Source of the DNA: Collinsella sp. An2
GTDB taxonomy: Bacteria > Actinomycetota > Coriobacteriia > Coriobacteriales > Coriobacteriaceae
Assembly (NCBI RefSeq): GCF_002160065.1
Contig: NZ_NFJW01000003.1
Location: forward strand, 62,001-126,000
Direction: 5' to 3'
DNA length: 64,000 nucleotides
Shown: positions 43,125 through 50,643 of the stretch, piece by piece
How the letters are laid out: every line of letters begins with the position of its first letter
How positions within the stretch are numbered: position 1 is the stretch's first letter
The notes under the pieces: model-generated
Databases searched by the model: none
What the model was told of the DNA's origin: nothing
Seen by the model: only the letters and a program-made list of their open reading frames with translations
Position numbers and translations under genes: made by a program

Positions 43125-43156
43125 CGTTTGTCACACCACGTAGAAAGGGGATGCGT

Positions 43157-44083
43157 ATGCGCGTCGTATTCATGGGAACCCCGTCCTTCTCGGTTCCGTC
43201 GCTGCGGCACCTGGCCGAGGAGCACGAGGTCGTGCTTGTCCTTACGCGTCCCGACGCGGTGAGGGCGCGCGGCAAGCGGCTGGAGCCCTCGCCGGTGAAG
43301 GTTGCTGCCCAGGAGCTCGACATCCCCGTGATCGAGGCGAAGCGCATGACGCCCGAGGTTTTGGACGCGCTACGCGCCGCCCAGGCCGACGTGTTCTGTG
43401 TGGCGGCCTATGGCTGCATCTTGCCCGACGAAGTGCTCACCATGGCGCCCCTTGGCTGTGTGAACGTGCATGCTTCGTTGCTGCCGCGCTGGCGCGGCGC
43501 GGCTCCTATCCAGCGCTGCATTCTTGCCGGCGACGACGTCACGGGCGTCTCGATCATGCGTATTGGCCATGGAGTCGACACGGGCGCTTACTGCGCACAG
43601 GCCTCGTGCACGGTTTCCGGCAAGACGGCCGACGAGCTTACGGCGGAGCTGGCGGAGCTGGGTGGCAGCCTGCTTGCCCAGGTGCTGCCGACGCTTGCCG
43701 ACGGCTCTGTCGCATGGACCGAACAGGACGAGTCGCTCGTCACGCACGCCGCCAAGATCGAGAAGGCCGAGCTTCGGCTCGATCCCGATGCAAGTACGCA
43801 GGATAACGTTCGCCGCGTGCTTGCATCCTCCGATGCTGCGCCGGCGCGCTGCCAGTTGCTGGGCAAGCCTGTTCGAGTGATGTATGCGTGCGAGGCTTCG
43901 CAGGACGCTCCCAGCTGTGGCGCGGGCGAAGCGTGTATTGAGAGCAAACGCGTCTACCTGGGTTGTGCCGACGGCACCATCGAGATCATGTCGCTCAAGC
44001 CGGACGGCAAGCGCGAGATGGACGCCTCTGCGTGGGCGGCTGGTCAGCACGAGGCTGCCGGGAGCTGGGAGAGGCTTTCGTGA
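43157..44083 (+). CDS. fmt: Methionyl-tRNA formyltransferase
   Basis: This 308-residue enzyme formylates initiator Met-tRNA. It shows VVFMGTPSFSVPSL at the N terminus, the folate-site motif NVHASLLPRWRGAAPIQRCI (about 107-126) with the catalytic Asn-His, and GVSIMRIGHGVDTG with Asp. The C-terminal OB-like domain is present. ATG 43157 has GAAAGGGG seven bases upstream; the ATG at 43151 is too close. Its TGA overlaps the GTG start of rsmB. Confidence 0.94.
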   Translation: MRVVFMGTPSFSVPSLRHLAEEHEVVLVLTRPDAVRARGKRLEPSPVKVAAQELDIPVIEAKRMTPEVLDALRAAQADVFCVAAYGCILPDEVLTMAPLGCVNVHASLLPRWRGAAPIQRCILAGDDVTGVSIMRIGHGVDTGAYCAQASCTVSGKTADELTAELAELGGSLLAQVLPTLADGSVAWTEQDESLVTHAAKIEKAELRLDPDASTQDNVRRVLASSDAAPARCQLLGKPVRVMYACEASQDAPSCGAGEACIESKRVYLGCADGTIEIMSLKPDGKREMDASAWAAGQHEAAGSWERLS

Positions 44084-45693
44084 GCAAGCTTTCTCCTGCG
44101 CGTGTTGCCGCGCTTGCTGCATTGGTCGACGCCGAGCGATCGGGTCGCTTTGTGCGCGACGTGCTTGGCGATACGGCCGGCGTCGCTTCCGGTATTTCCG
44201 CTTCTCTTGATAGTCGTGACCAGGCGTTTGCTCTTCGCTTGGCGTTGGGCGCCACCGCGACGCGAGGATGTTTGGATGAGCTTCTCGACCGGTTTCTCTC
44301 GCGCCCGCAGAAGGTTGCGCCGCGCGTGCGTTGGGCGCTGCGCCTGGCTGCTTTCGAGCTGCTGTACCTACAGACTGCCCCCCATGTGGCCGTGAGCCAG
44401 GGAGTCGAACTCGTGAGGTCGGTCGCCCGCGGCGCCGCTGGTATGGCCAACGCGGTGCTACGCCGTGTGGCCAATGCCCGCGAGGCATATCTTTCAGCAT
44501 CGGACCTAGAGCCTGCGGGCTCTGCCGCGTCTTGCGTTGGGGGCCTCGGGCAGAGGGTTTCGACGGGGCCTTGCGCCGATGGTCACATGAAAGCGGCTTC
44601 GGGGGAGCCGCGTGCCAATGGCCGTGGCCAGGCGGCTTCGGCAGAGCCCCGTGCCAACGACTACGATGACCAGGCGGCACAGGTTGCTGCTGCGCGCTCC
44701 TGCGGCCTACCGACGTGGCTTGGATCGGCTATTCAAGAGTCCTGTGGTGCATCTGCTGCCGACCTCTTTGCATCGGAGCTTGAACCGGCTCCGGTGGCGC
44801 TCCACGTGAACCCCCTGCATGGGGCAGCTGGAAGCGACATTCAGCTGGATAATGAGAAGCAACGGGCAGCAGGTGAGCAGCCCGGGGGTTCCTGCGTGCC
44901 CGCTTCTGTGCTGCCTGGGTGCCGCATCGCATCCCATGTTGCCGCCGCGGTGCGCTCGGGCGCGCTTGCCGATGGCGATGCCGTCGTGTCAGATATGAAT
45001 GCGCAGCTGGTGGCTACGGCAGCCGTGCGTCCAGGAAGTTGTCTTGAGATTGGCTCTGGCCGTGGAACGAAGACGTTTGTCATGGCCTGCCAGCGTCGGC
45101 GCCTAGGTTTGGACGCAGACCATGTTGCCGCCGACCTATCTGCAAAAAAGGGGGAACTCAACCGCGAACGTTTGGAGGCCGCAGGTCTTTCGCAGGGGGT
45201 GGCATGGGTTTCCGGCGATTGTCAACATCTCGACGATGTGTTGGTCCCGGTAGATGCGGCAGCGGGCAAGCATCGGCAGTTTGACACCGTATTTCTGGAT
45301 GCTCCATGTTCCGGTACGGGCACCATGCGTCGCCACCCCGAGATTCCCTGGCGACTTGCGGCGAAGGACGTGGAAGCCGATCTTCCGACACTTCAGCTTG
45401 CGCTTCTGAAAGAAGCCTCGACACGTGTGGCCGATGGGGGAGAGCTCATCTACGCGACGTGCTCCGTTTTACATGAGGAGAATGCCGCCGTGGTGCAGGC
45501 GTTTCTAGCCTCTCCCGAGGGGCGGGGGTTCCTGCTGGTTCCCGTATCGGAGGCCTATGCGTTTGGTCAGGTGGGATACGAAGATGCTGCCGCCTACATA
45601 CAGGCTCATGAAGAGGACGGTTGCTTCCAGACTTATCCCGCGCCTCAGCACTTTGATGGCCATTTCTGCGCGCGGTTTATTCGTCGTAAATAG
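44080..45693 (+). CDS. rsmB: 16S rRNA m5C967 methyltransferase with a repeat insertion
   Basis: This 537-residue enzyme methylates C967 of 16S rRNA. The N-terminal NusB-like RNA-binding domain (SPARVAALAALVDAE to AGMANAVLRRV) occupies about residues 1-130. The catalytic domain has CLEIGSGRGTKT (SAM binding), DAPCSGTG with the release Cys, and ATCSVLHEEN with the catalytic Cys. Between them is a low-complexity insertion of about 55 residues (near 147-203) containing AASGEPRAN and AASAEPRAN repeats encoded by 39-42 bp DNA units. The GTG at 44080 overlaps the fmt stop and has GGGAGAGG upstream. The protein is longer than typical RsmB (about 430-450). Confidence 0.9.
   Translation: MSKLSPARVAALAALVDAERSGRFVRDVLGDTAGVASGISASLDSRDQAFALRLALGATATRGCLDELLDRFLSRPQKVAPRVRWALRLAAFELLYLQTAPHVAVSQGVELVRSVARGAAGMANAVLRRVANAREAYLSASDLEPAGSAASCVGGLGQRVSTGPCADGHMKAASGEPRANGRGQAASAEPRANDYDDQAAQVAAARSCGLPTWLGSAIQESCGASAADLFASELEPAPVALHVNPLHGAAGSDIQLDNEKQRAAGEQPGGSCVPASVLPGCRIASHVAAAVRSGALADGDAVVSDMNAQLVATAAVRPGSCLEIGSGRGTKTFVMACQRRRLGLDADHVAADLSAKKGELNRERLEAAGLSQGVAWVSGDCQHLDDVLVPVDAAAGKHRQFDTVFLDAPCSGTGTMRRHPEIPWRLAAKDVEADLPTLQLALLKEASTRVADGGELIYATCSVLHEENAAVVQAFLASPEGRGFLLVPVSEAYAFGQVGYEDAAAYIQAHEEDGCFQTYPAPQHFDGHFCARFIRRK
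44550..44672 (+). repeat. In-frame 39-42 bp repeats inside rsmB
   Basis: The clearest units begin with GCGGCTTCGG at about 44590 and 44629. A more diverged unit beginning TTTCGACGGGG precedes them. They encode AASxEPRAN and lie in the linker between the NusB-like and methyltransferase domains. Confidence 0.65.
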
Positions 45694-45725
45694 CAGTTGC
45701 GTCCGGTATTTATTCCTCGCGTGCG

Positions 45726-45785
45726 ATTGAAGTCCCGGATTTGGACGTTTTGAGGCTCAAAAACGTCCAAATCCGGGACTTCAAT
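45726..45785. repeat. 60 bp palindrome, copy 1
   Basis: A 26 bp left arm (ATTGAAGTCCCGGATTTGG..CGTTTT) is complementary to the right arm (AAAACG..CCAAATCCGGGACTTCAAT), with a GAGGCTCA loop. It lies 32 bases after rsmB and could act as its terminator. A second copy with compensatory changes lies at 46083-46142. Confidence 0.9.
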
Positions 45786-45887
45786 TAGAAGTTTCCATCT
45801 CGTCGCATAAGGACAATTCTCGTTTGTCATCATGTTGTAGCCGGGCCTACTTCATGAGTCCACGACAATGCGCATGCTCACGACAAC

Positions 45888-45950
45888 AATGGTGGTAACC
45901 CATACGAAAAAGGCCCCTTGCTGGGCTCCGAGCGTATGGGTTGCCACAAT
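45888..45950. repeat. TTGYGGCAA-type palindrome, copy 3
   Basis: AATGGTGGTAACCCATACG (45888-45906) pairs with CGTATGGGTTGCCACAAT (45933-45950). The loop contains GGCCCC and GGGCTC. The arms correspond to those at 9210-9338 and 26771-26891 with ATGGG replacing the GTGTG/GTGGA portion. Confidence 0.7.
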
Positions 45951-46082
45951 TTGTTTAGCTGGAAAGTTTGCCAACGCTCTACAGTCCGCCTTGTGTAAGC
46001 AGGTCTTAAAGCTTTGGCCTCTAGAGGAGCTGCTTAATGTAGAGTAGCTACGTTCACAAAGCGTTTGACACGAATTGGCGAG

Positions 46083-46142
46083 ATCGAAGTCCCGGATTTG
46101 GACGTTTTGAGGCTCTAAAACGTCCAAATCCGGGACTTCGAT
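46083..46142. repeat. 60 bp palindrome, copy 2
   Basis: It has the same 26 bp stem as the element at 45726-45785, with outer pairs ATCGAAG/CTTCGAT instead of ATTGAAG/CTTCAAT, so one T-A pair is replaced by C-G on both arms. The loop GAGGCTCT differs in one base. Confidence 0.9.
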
Positions 46143-46149
46143 GGAAGCT

Positions 46150-46355
46150 TCCGTCGCGATGGGCCTAGTTTCCGTCGTGATAGGCCTAGCTGATAATTAA
46201 GGCCGATGATCTTGGGCGGATGAATCTGGGCTGCTAGTGCTGAGCTGATGATCTCGGGCGGATGAGTCAGGCTCGATCGCGCCGAGCCGATGATTTCGGG
46301 TCGATGCGCCCCGGCTGACAGTTTTGGCCGACAGCTCTGGCCGACAGTCTCGAGC
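46150..46355. repeat. Nested tandem repeats of 21, 42 and about 13-15 bp
   Basis: Two 21 bp units (TCCGTCGYGATRGGCCTAG) start at 46150 and 46171. Three 42 bp units starting GCYGATGAT start at 46202, 46244 and 46286. Three or four short GGCCGACAGTYT-like units follow to 46355, running into the end of the zinc-ribbon gene. The 42 bp unit is twice 21. Confidence 0.75.
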
Positions 46356-46362
46356 TGACAGC

Positions 46363-46638
46363 CTACTCCGCCTTATGCGGGCAGTTTTCGCAGCTGTGGC
46401 CTTCGGAGGAGCCGCTCGAATTCTCGCTGGGTCCAGAGGTGGCTGCAGTACTGGAGCTGCCGCCGCGCTGGTCGGTATTGTAGAAGCCGCTGCCCTCGAA
46501 CTTAATGCCGCTCGCGCTGAAGACCTTCGTAGCCGGCTGGCCGCACTCAGGACAGGTGATCTCCGGGTGCTCGGTCATGCCGTGCTCAACTTCAAAGACG
46601 TTCCCGCAGGCGGTGCAGCGGTAGTCATAACGTGCCAT
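46363..46638 (-). CDS. FmdB-family zinc ribbon protein
   Basis: This 91-residue protein starts MARYDYRCTACGNVFEVEHGM and continues TCPECGQPATKVFSASGIKFEGSGFYNTD, the standard FmdB/CxxC zinc ribbon, with four cysteines at about 9, 12, 30 and 33. The C-terminal tail is Ser/Gly/Thr rich and adds a CENCPH motif that could bind another metal. Family members are thought to be small regulatory proteins, but no target is known. It is a single gene, convergent with rsmB. Confidence 0.88.
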   Translation of the reverse strand: MARYDYRCTACGNVFEVEHGMTEHPEITCPECGQPATKVFSASGIKFEGSGFYNTDQRGGSSSTAATSGPSENSSGSSEGHSCENCPHKAE

Positions 46639-46911
46639 GGTTGTATGTTCCTTTCTTCGTCACAAACACTGGTACTCTACCCTAATTCGATGCATGGCTC
46701 AAAAGTCGTTGCTGCCCGTTCATAAATGAGCGAAAAACAATGTGTGAGGACGCGTATGGAGCGTGATTAGGGGTCGCTCCGAAGAGACGCGTGCGGGCTC
46801 GCGCATGGACGCACACGGACGCACATGTGAGCATGCATATAAGTGTGAGCGGATGCACGCATGCGTGCGCAAGCACAAATATGGGCGCCTGCGGATAGAC
46901 AAAGTCCCAGC
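46639..46911. other. Intergenic region with alternating purine-pyrimidine tracts
   Basis: The region holds the promoter of the zinc-ribbon gene near its start. Around 46785-46880 it has many GCACGCATGCGTGCGC-like and ACGCACACG stretches with alternating purines and pyrimidines. No gene is supported. Confidence 0.5.
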
Positions 46912-46963
46912 AAAACGAGGAGGCGCCTGCAGCAAGCGGTAAGTCCACGTGCTGCAGGCGCCT
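46912..46963 (-). terminator. Rho-independent terminator of the glycogen cluster
   Basis: On the minus strand AGGCGCCTGCAGC (46951-46963) pairs with GCTGCAGGCGCCT (46921-46933) over 13 bp and is followed by CCTCGTTTTG. It ends the transcript of the GH13-GH77 gene. Confidence 0.85.
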
Positions 46964-46974
46964 TCCCAGGTTTG

Positions 46975-49900
46975 TTACTGAGCGACGCGACCGGTGTCCT
47001 CAAGCAGCACGCGCATAGGTTCCACGGCAGCCGCGAGAGCATCCTCGTCGGCCTGCCAGGTCCAGTTGCCGTCGGCTGTGCCCGGCACGTTCATGCGGGC
47101 CGTGTCGTCGAGCCCCAGGATGTCCTGAAGAGGCGACATGACCAGCTCGGCATCCGATGCCATCGCGCTGCGCATGAGCTTGGAGCCCAGGGTGCGCGCG
47201 TATTCGGCATTGCTGGTAAATGACCGTGCGCAGAAACCCACGAGCGTCGAGGTGTCATGCGTGGACGTGTAGAAGATCTTTTCCGCATGCGGGTGCAGCC
47301 CGTCCAGCACGTTGTAGTCCGAGAACTCCAGCACGTCCATGCCGGGGAAGCCGCAGGTCGCCACGAGCGAGCGGACGCCCGGGGTAAGAACGCCCAGGTC
47401 CTCGGCGATAAACGGGAGCGGGCCGAACTTCTTGTAGGCGCAGTCAAAGAGCTCCTTGCCCGGACCGGGAAGCCAACGGCCCTCAGAACCCGGAGCGCCG
47501 GCGGGAATGCGGAAGTAGTTATGGAAGCCCAGGAAGTGGTCGAGGCGCACGCGGTCGTAGAGGTCGCAGGCGCGTCCCAGGCGTGCGAGCCACCAGCGAT
47601 AGCCGTCCTTGCGCATGACGTCCCACCGGAAGGTCGGGTTGCCCCAGATCTGGCCTTCGGGAGCAAATCCGTCGGGCGGAGCGCCGGCGATGCCGGAGGG
47701 ACGGCCATCCTTGTCGAGCTCGAACTGTTCGGGGTTCGTCCAGACGTCAGCCGAGTCGTCGGAGACGTACATGGGGATGTCGCCGATGATCTGAATGCCG
47801 CGTTTGTGGGCATGCTCGACCATCTTGCGCCAGTCGACGTCAAAACGGTACTGGAAATACGCCTGGGCCTCGGCCTCAGGGCGGTACTTGGGGCTGGCCA
47901 GGATGCGCTCGTCATAGCGCGCGAGCGCCGCCGGCCACAGATGGCGCGGCTCGCCCTTGCGGGCGGCCTTGACCGACATGAAGGCACAGTAGGGCTTGAG
48001 CCAGAAGGACTCCCGCTCGACGAAGGCGCGGTAGGCGGGGTCGGCCTTCTTGCCGCCCTTGGCTTTCCAGGAGTGATACTCGGCGCGAAGCTCCTTTTCG
48101 CTCTCGGGCAGCAGGTCGATGTTGCCCGCAAACGCGGAAGGGCCGGCATAGGGCGAGTTATGCAGGTCGGTGGGGTTTACCGGAAGCACCTGCCAATAGC
48201 GCATGCCCATGACGGCGAGATGGTCGATGAAGCGGCGCGCAGGGACTCCCAGTGTGCCTTTGCGGCCCTTGTCGGACGGCAGCGAGGTGATGTGGCACAC
48301 CACACCCGCACCCGGCTCTAGCGGCTTTTGAAGGCGCAGCTCGTCATGAAAGTACACCACTGCGGAGCCGAAGGGCCACAGCGTCACGCCCACGGTGTCG
48401 TCTTCGGCGACGGGCAGCTCAAGGCCCGAGACGATGTCGGTCGCAAGCTCGCCGTGGGCGGGGATGCGAACGGTGTGGGTCTCGGTGGCGCTACGGTTAA
48501 TGAGAACCGTAGCGCAGGTGCCGTCGGAGGCGGTGCGCGTGTAGCTCAGGACGTCGTCGTTCAGCGCTCTGGCCGAGATGTCTCCGTCCACCATGAAGGG
48601 GAGTGCGCGGCGAACCGCCGTGGCGTTCTTCACGATGGTGAGCATGTCGTGGTCTTTGATGTCCTCTTCGAGCGGCAGCGTGCGGCGATTGCCGGGGTCG
48701 GACAGGCCCTCGAGGCCGTACTCGTCGCCGTAGTAGATGGACGGTACGCCCGGGAAGGTCATCTGCATGAGCGAGGCGAGCCAGAAGCGCGCCTTGGCAA
48801 GCCCCATGGCCTCGGGGGAGAGGCGCCAACGTCCGCGCTCCTCCTCGGGAAGCTGGCTTTCGTCGGGGCCGCCGCCCAGCACGGATGCAATACGCGGACG
48901 GTCGTGGCTGCCCAGCAGGTTCAGGCAGCAGGCGAGCGCCTCGGGCGGATAGTTCTCATGCAGCGTCTCGATGACCTCGGCCGCATCTGTAGCGGTCATG
49001 GAGCCAAGTAAAAAGCCGATGACCATGTCGCGGAACGGATAGTTCATGGCCGAGTCGAGCTCGTCGCCCAGCAGATAGTGACGAAGGTGTCCGTAGCTCT
49101 CCTTGTTGGAGGCGTCTTCCCATACCTCGCCGAGCAGAAGCCCGTCAGGGCGCTCCTCGAGAAGCGTCGTCTTGATGTCGGCGATCATCTGCTCTGAGAG
49201 CTCGTCTGCCACGTCGAGGCGCCAGCCGGCGGCTCCGGCGCGCGTCCAGTGACGAATGACGCCGTCTTCGCCCAACAGGAGGTCATGGACGAGCGGAGAG
49301 TTCTGGTTGAGGTCGGGCATGTTGCCAATGCCCCACCAGCAGCCGTAGGTTCCGTCCTCGTTGAAGCAATAGGCCTCGCGCCACGGGGAGTCCTCGCCCG
49401 CCCAGGCGCCCTTACCGGGATAGTTCTCGTAGCGGTTGAAGTAGATGGAGTCGTCACCCGTATGGTTGAAGACACCGTCTAGGATAATCGAGATGCCGTG
49501 CTTCTTGGCCTCGGCGCACAGCTCGCGGAAGTCGTCTTCCGTGCCGAGCATGGGGTCGATCTTCATGTAGTCGGCGGTGTCGTAGCGGTGGTTGCTCGCT
49601 GCCTCAAAGATGGGGTTGAGGTAGATCGCCGTGACGCCAAGCTCCTCAAGGCGTTTCAGGTCGGCGGTGATGCCTTTGAGCGAGCCGCCATAGAAGTCCC
49701 AGGTGGTGATGGAGCTGTCGGCGTTGCGCTCATAGACGGGCGGCTCGTTCCAATCGTCGACGATGCGGCGGTGGTAGCAGTTATGGGGTTTCTCAGCGAT
49801 CGGTTCGCAGCGCTCGCGCCACTCGGGGTCGCGGCGGTAGCGGTCGGGGAAGATCTGATAGACGATGCCACCCTCATACCAGCTGGGACGCGTGGTGCGC

Positions 49901-50277
49901 GGCTTATAGACGGTGAGCTGGAACGAGGGGACGTTCTCGTAGTCGTAGGTGACGCCTGCACCGCCGGTGTGGCCCTCGGGTGCGCCACAGCGGACCTCGT
50001 GCTCTTCGCCGTCGCGCTCGACGCGGGCGATAAAGCTGTACCACACGATGGCGGCGCGGTCACAGTCGATGGTGTACGAGTAGGTGTCGCCCTCAAGGCG
50101 CTGCATGCGATGCCTGCGCTCGCCTTCTCCGTCGACCCACGTGCGCAGAAACACGCTGATCTCGCCCTCGTAGGGAGATGCCTCCACATGGACGTTCAGC
50201 GTAACGCCGGTACCTACCTTGACGGCTCCGAAGGGGGAGCGGAACTCGGGCAGCCGGCTGTTGTGAATCAAAATCAT
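46975..50277 (-). CDS. GH13 alpha-amylase/neopullulanase-like - GH77 4-alpha-glucanotransferase fusion
   Basis: This 1100-residue two-enzyme protein acts on alpha-glucans. The N-terminal beta-sandwich (about 1-120) precedes a GH13 barrel: nucleophile in GWRLDVADEL (about 355), acid/base in LLLGEVWED (about 384), third acid in LLGSHDRPR (about 458), with EGGIVYQIFPDRY at its start. From about 650 a MalQ-like GH77 domain follows: CHITSLPS, PVNPTDLHNSPYAGPSAFAGN, VRLDHFLGF, IAEDLGVLTPG and the C-terminal MNVPGT..GNWTW. Both halves appear complete. It has no signal peptide and is the last gene of the glycogen cluster, so it probably debranches or hydrolyses and then rearranges glycogen-derived maltodextrins in the cytoplasm. 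Confidence 0.92.
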   Translation of the reverse strand: MILIHNSRLPEFRSPFGAVKVGTGVTLNVHVEASPYEGEISVFLRTWVDGEGERRHRMQRLEGDTYSYTIDCDRAAIVWYSFIARVERDGEEHEVRCGAPEGHTGGAGVTYDYENVPSFQLTVYKPRTTRPSWYEGGIVYQIFPDRYRRDPEWRERCEPIAEKPHNCYHRRIVDDWNEPPVYERNADSSITTWDFYGGSLKGITADLKRLEELGVTAIYLNPIFEAASNHRYDTADYMKIDPMLGTEDDFRELCAEAKKHGISIILDGVFNHTGDDSIYFNRYENYPGKGAWAGEDSPWREAYCFNEDGTYGCWWGIGNMPDLNQNSPLVHDLLLGEDGVIRHWTRAGAAGWRLDVADELSEQMIADIKTTLLEERPDGLLLGEVWEDASNKESYGHLRHYLLGDELDSAMNYPFRDMVIGFLLGSMTATDAAEVIETLHENYPPEALACCLNLLGSHDRPRIASVLGGGPDESQLPEEERGRWRLSPEAMGLAKARFWLASLMQMTFPGVPSIYYGDEYGLEGLSDPGNRRTLPLEEDIKDHDMLTIVKNATAVRRALPFMVDGDISARALNDDVLSYTRTASDGTCATVLINRSATETHTVRIPAHGELATDIVSGLELPVAEDDTVGVTLWPFGSAVVYFHDELRLQKPLEPGAGVVCHITSLPSDKGRKGTLGVPARRFIDHLAVMGMRYWQVLPVNPTDLHNSPYAGPSAFAGNIDLLPESEKELRAEYHSWKAKGGKKADPAYRAFVERESFWLKPYCAFMSVKAARKGEPRHLWPAALARYDERILASPKYRPEAEAQAYFQYRFDVDWRKMVEHAHKRGIQIIGDIPMYVSDDSADVWTNPEQFELDKDGRPSGIAGAPPDGFAPEGQIWGNPTFRWDVMRKDGYRWWLARLGRACDLYDRVRLDHFLGFHNYFRIPAGAPGSEGRWLPGPGKELFDCAYKKFGPLPFIAEDLGVLTPGVRSLVATCGFPGMDVLEFSDYNVLDGLHPHAEKIFYTSTHDTSTLVGFCARSFTSNAEYARTLGSKLMRSAMASDAELVMSPLQDILGLDDTARMNVPGTADGNWTWQADEDALAAAVEPMRVLLEDTGRVAQ

Positions 50278-50565
50278 ACGGCAGTTCCTCTACTACTAGC
50301 GCGGCGCACGTCGAAGGCGCCCGTCGCGCGAAGCAAAACTTCTCTAGTATATGGAAACTGTGGGCAACCTGCTAGCAATGTCTTGAAAATATGCCGTAAT
50401 GATGCTTCCTTGAAATACGCATCTCGCATAATGGATGATGAGAAATGCATAAACGGCCAGGATTTGGCCTAAACGGGATTGATATATACCGATGTACGAC
50501 ATGGCAACGAGGTATCGAATTCTTACGCTATCGACACATGTCAGACGCGTCGGGGCTACAAAAGC
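50278..50565 (-). promoter_or_regulatory. Leader of the GH13-GH77 gene
   Basis: The stretch after the glgA terminator contains TATACT (minus strand, about 50354) in CCATATACTAGAG, a good -10 with no clear -35. It suggests that the fusion gene has its own promoter in addition to any read-through. No gene is supported here. Confidence 0.4.
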
Positions 50566-50602
50566 AAAAAGGCGAGAGCCGGAACATCCGACCCTCGCCT
50601 TC
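50566..50602 (-). terminator. Rho-independent terminator after glgA
   Basis: On the minus strand AAGGCGAG and CTCGCCTT form the stem (50571-50602), followed by TTTTTGC. Confidence 0.8.
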
Positions 50603-50643
50603 TGTACGTGCGTGCGATAAGCGATGCCGTAGGAGGAAGATCC

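Larger units (their letters stand above)
45694..46362. other. 670 bp repeat island between convergent rsmB and fmdB-type genes
   Basis: No gene is supported. The stretch contains two 60 bp perfect-stem hairpins, one TTGYGGCAA-type palindrome between them, and several tandem repeat arrays (46150-46355), all annotated separately. Confidence 0.75.

Noticed and set aside
46202-46327. Possible CRISPR array from three 42 bp repeats
   Set aside because: The units are directly adjacent with no spacers, and the repeat itself is not palindromic at its ends. There are no cas genes in the window.
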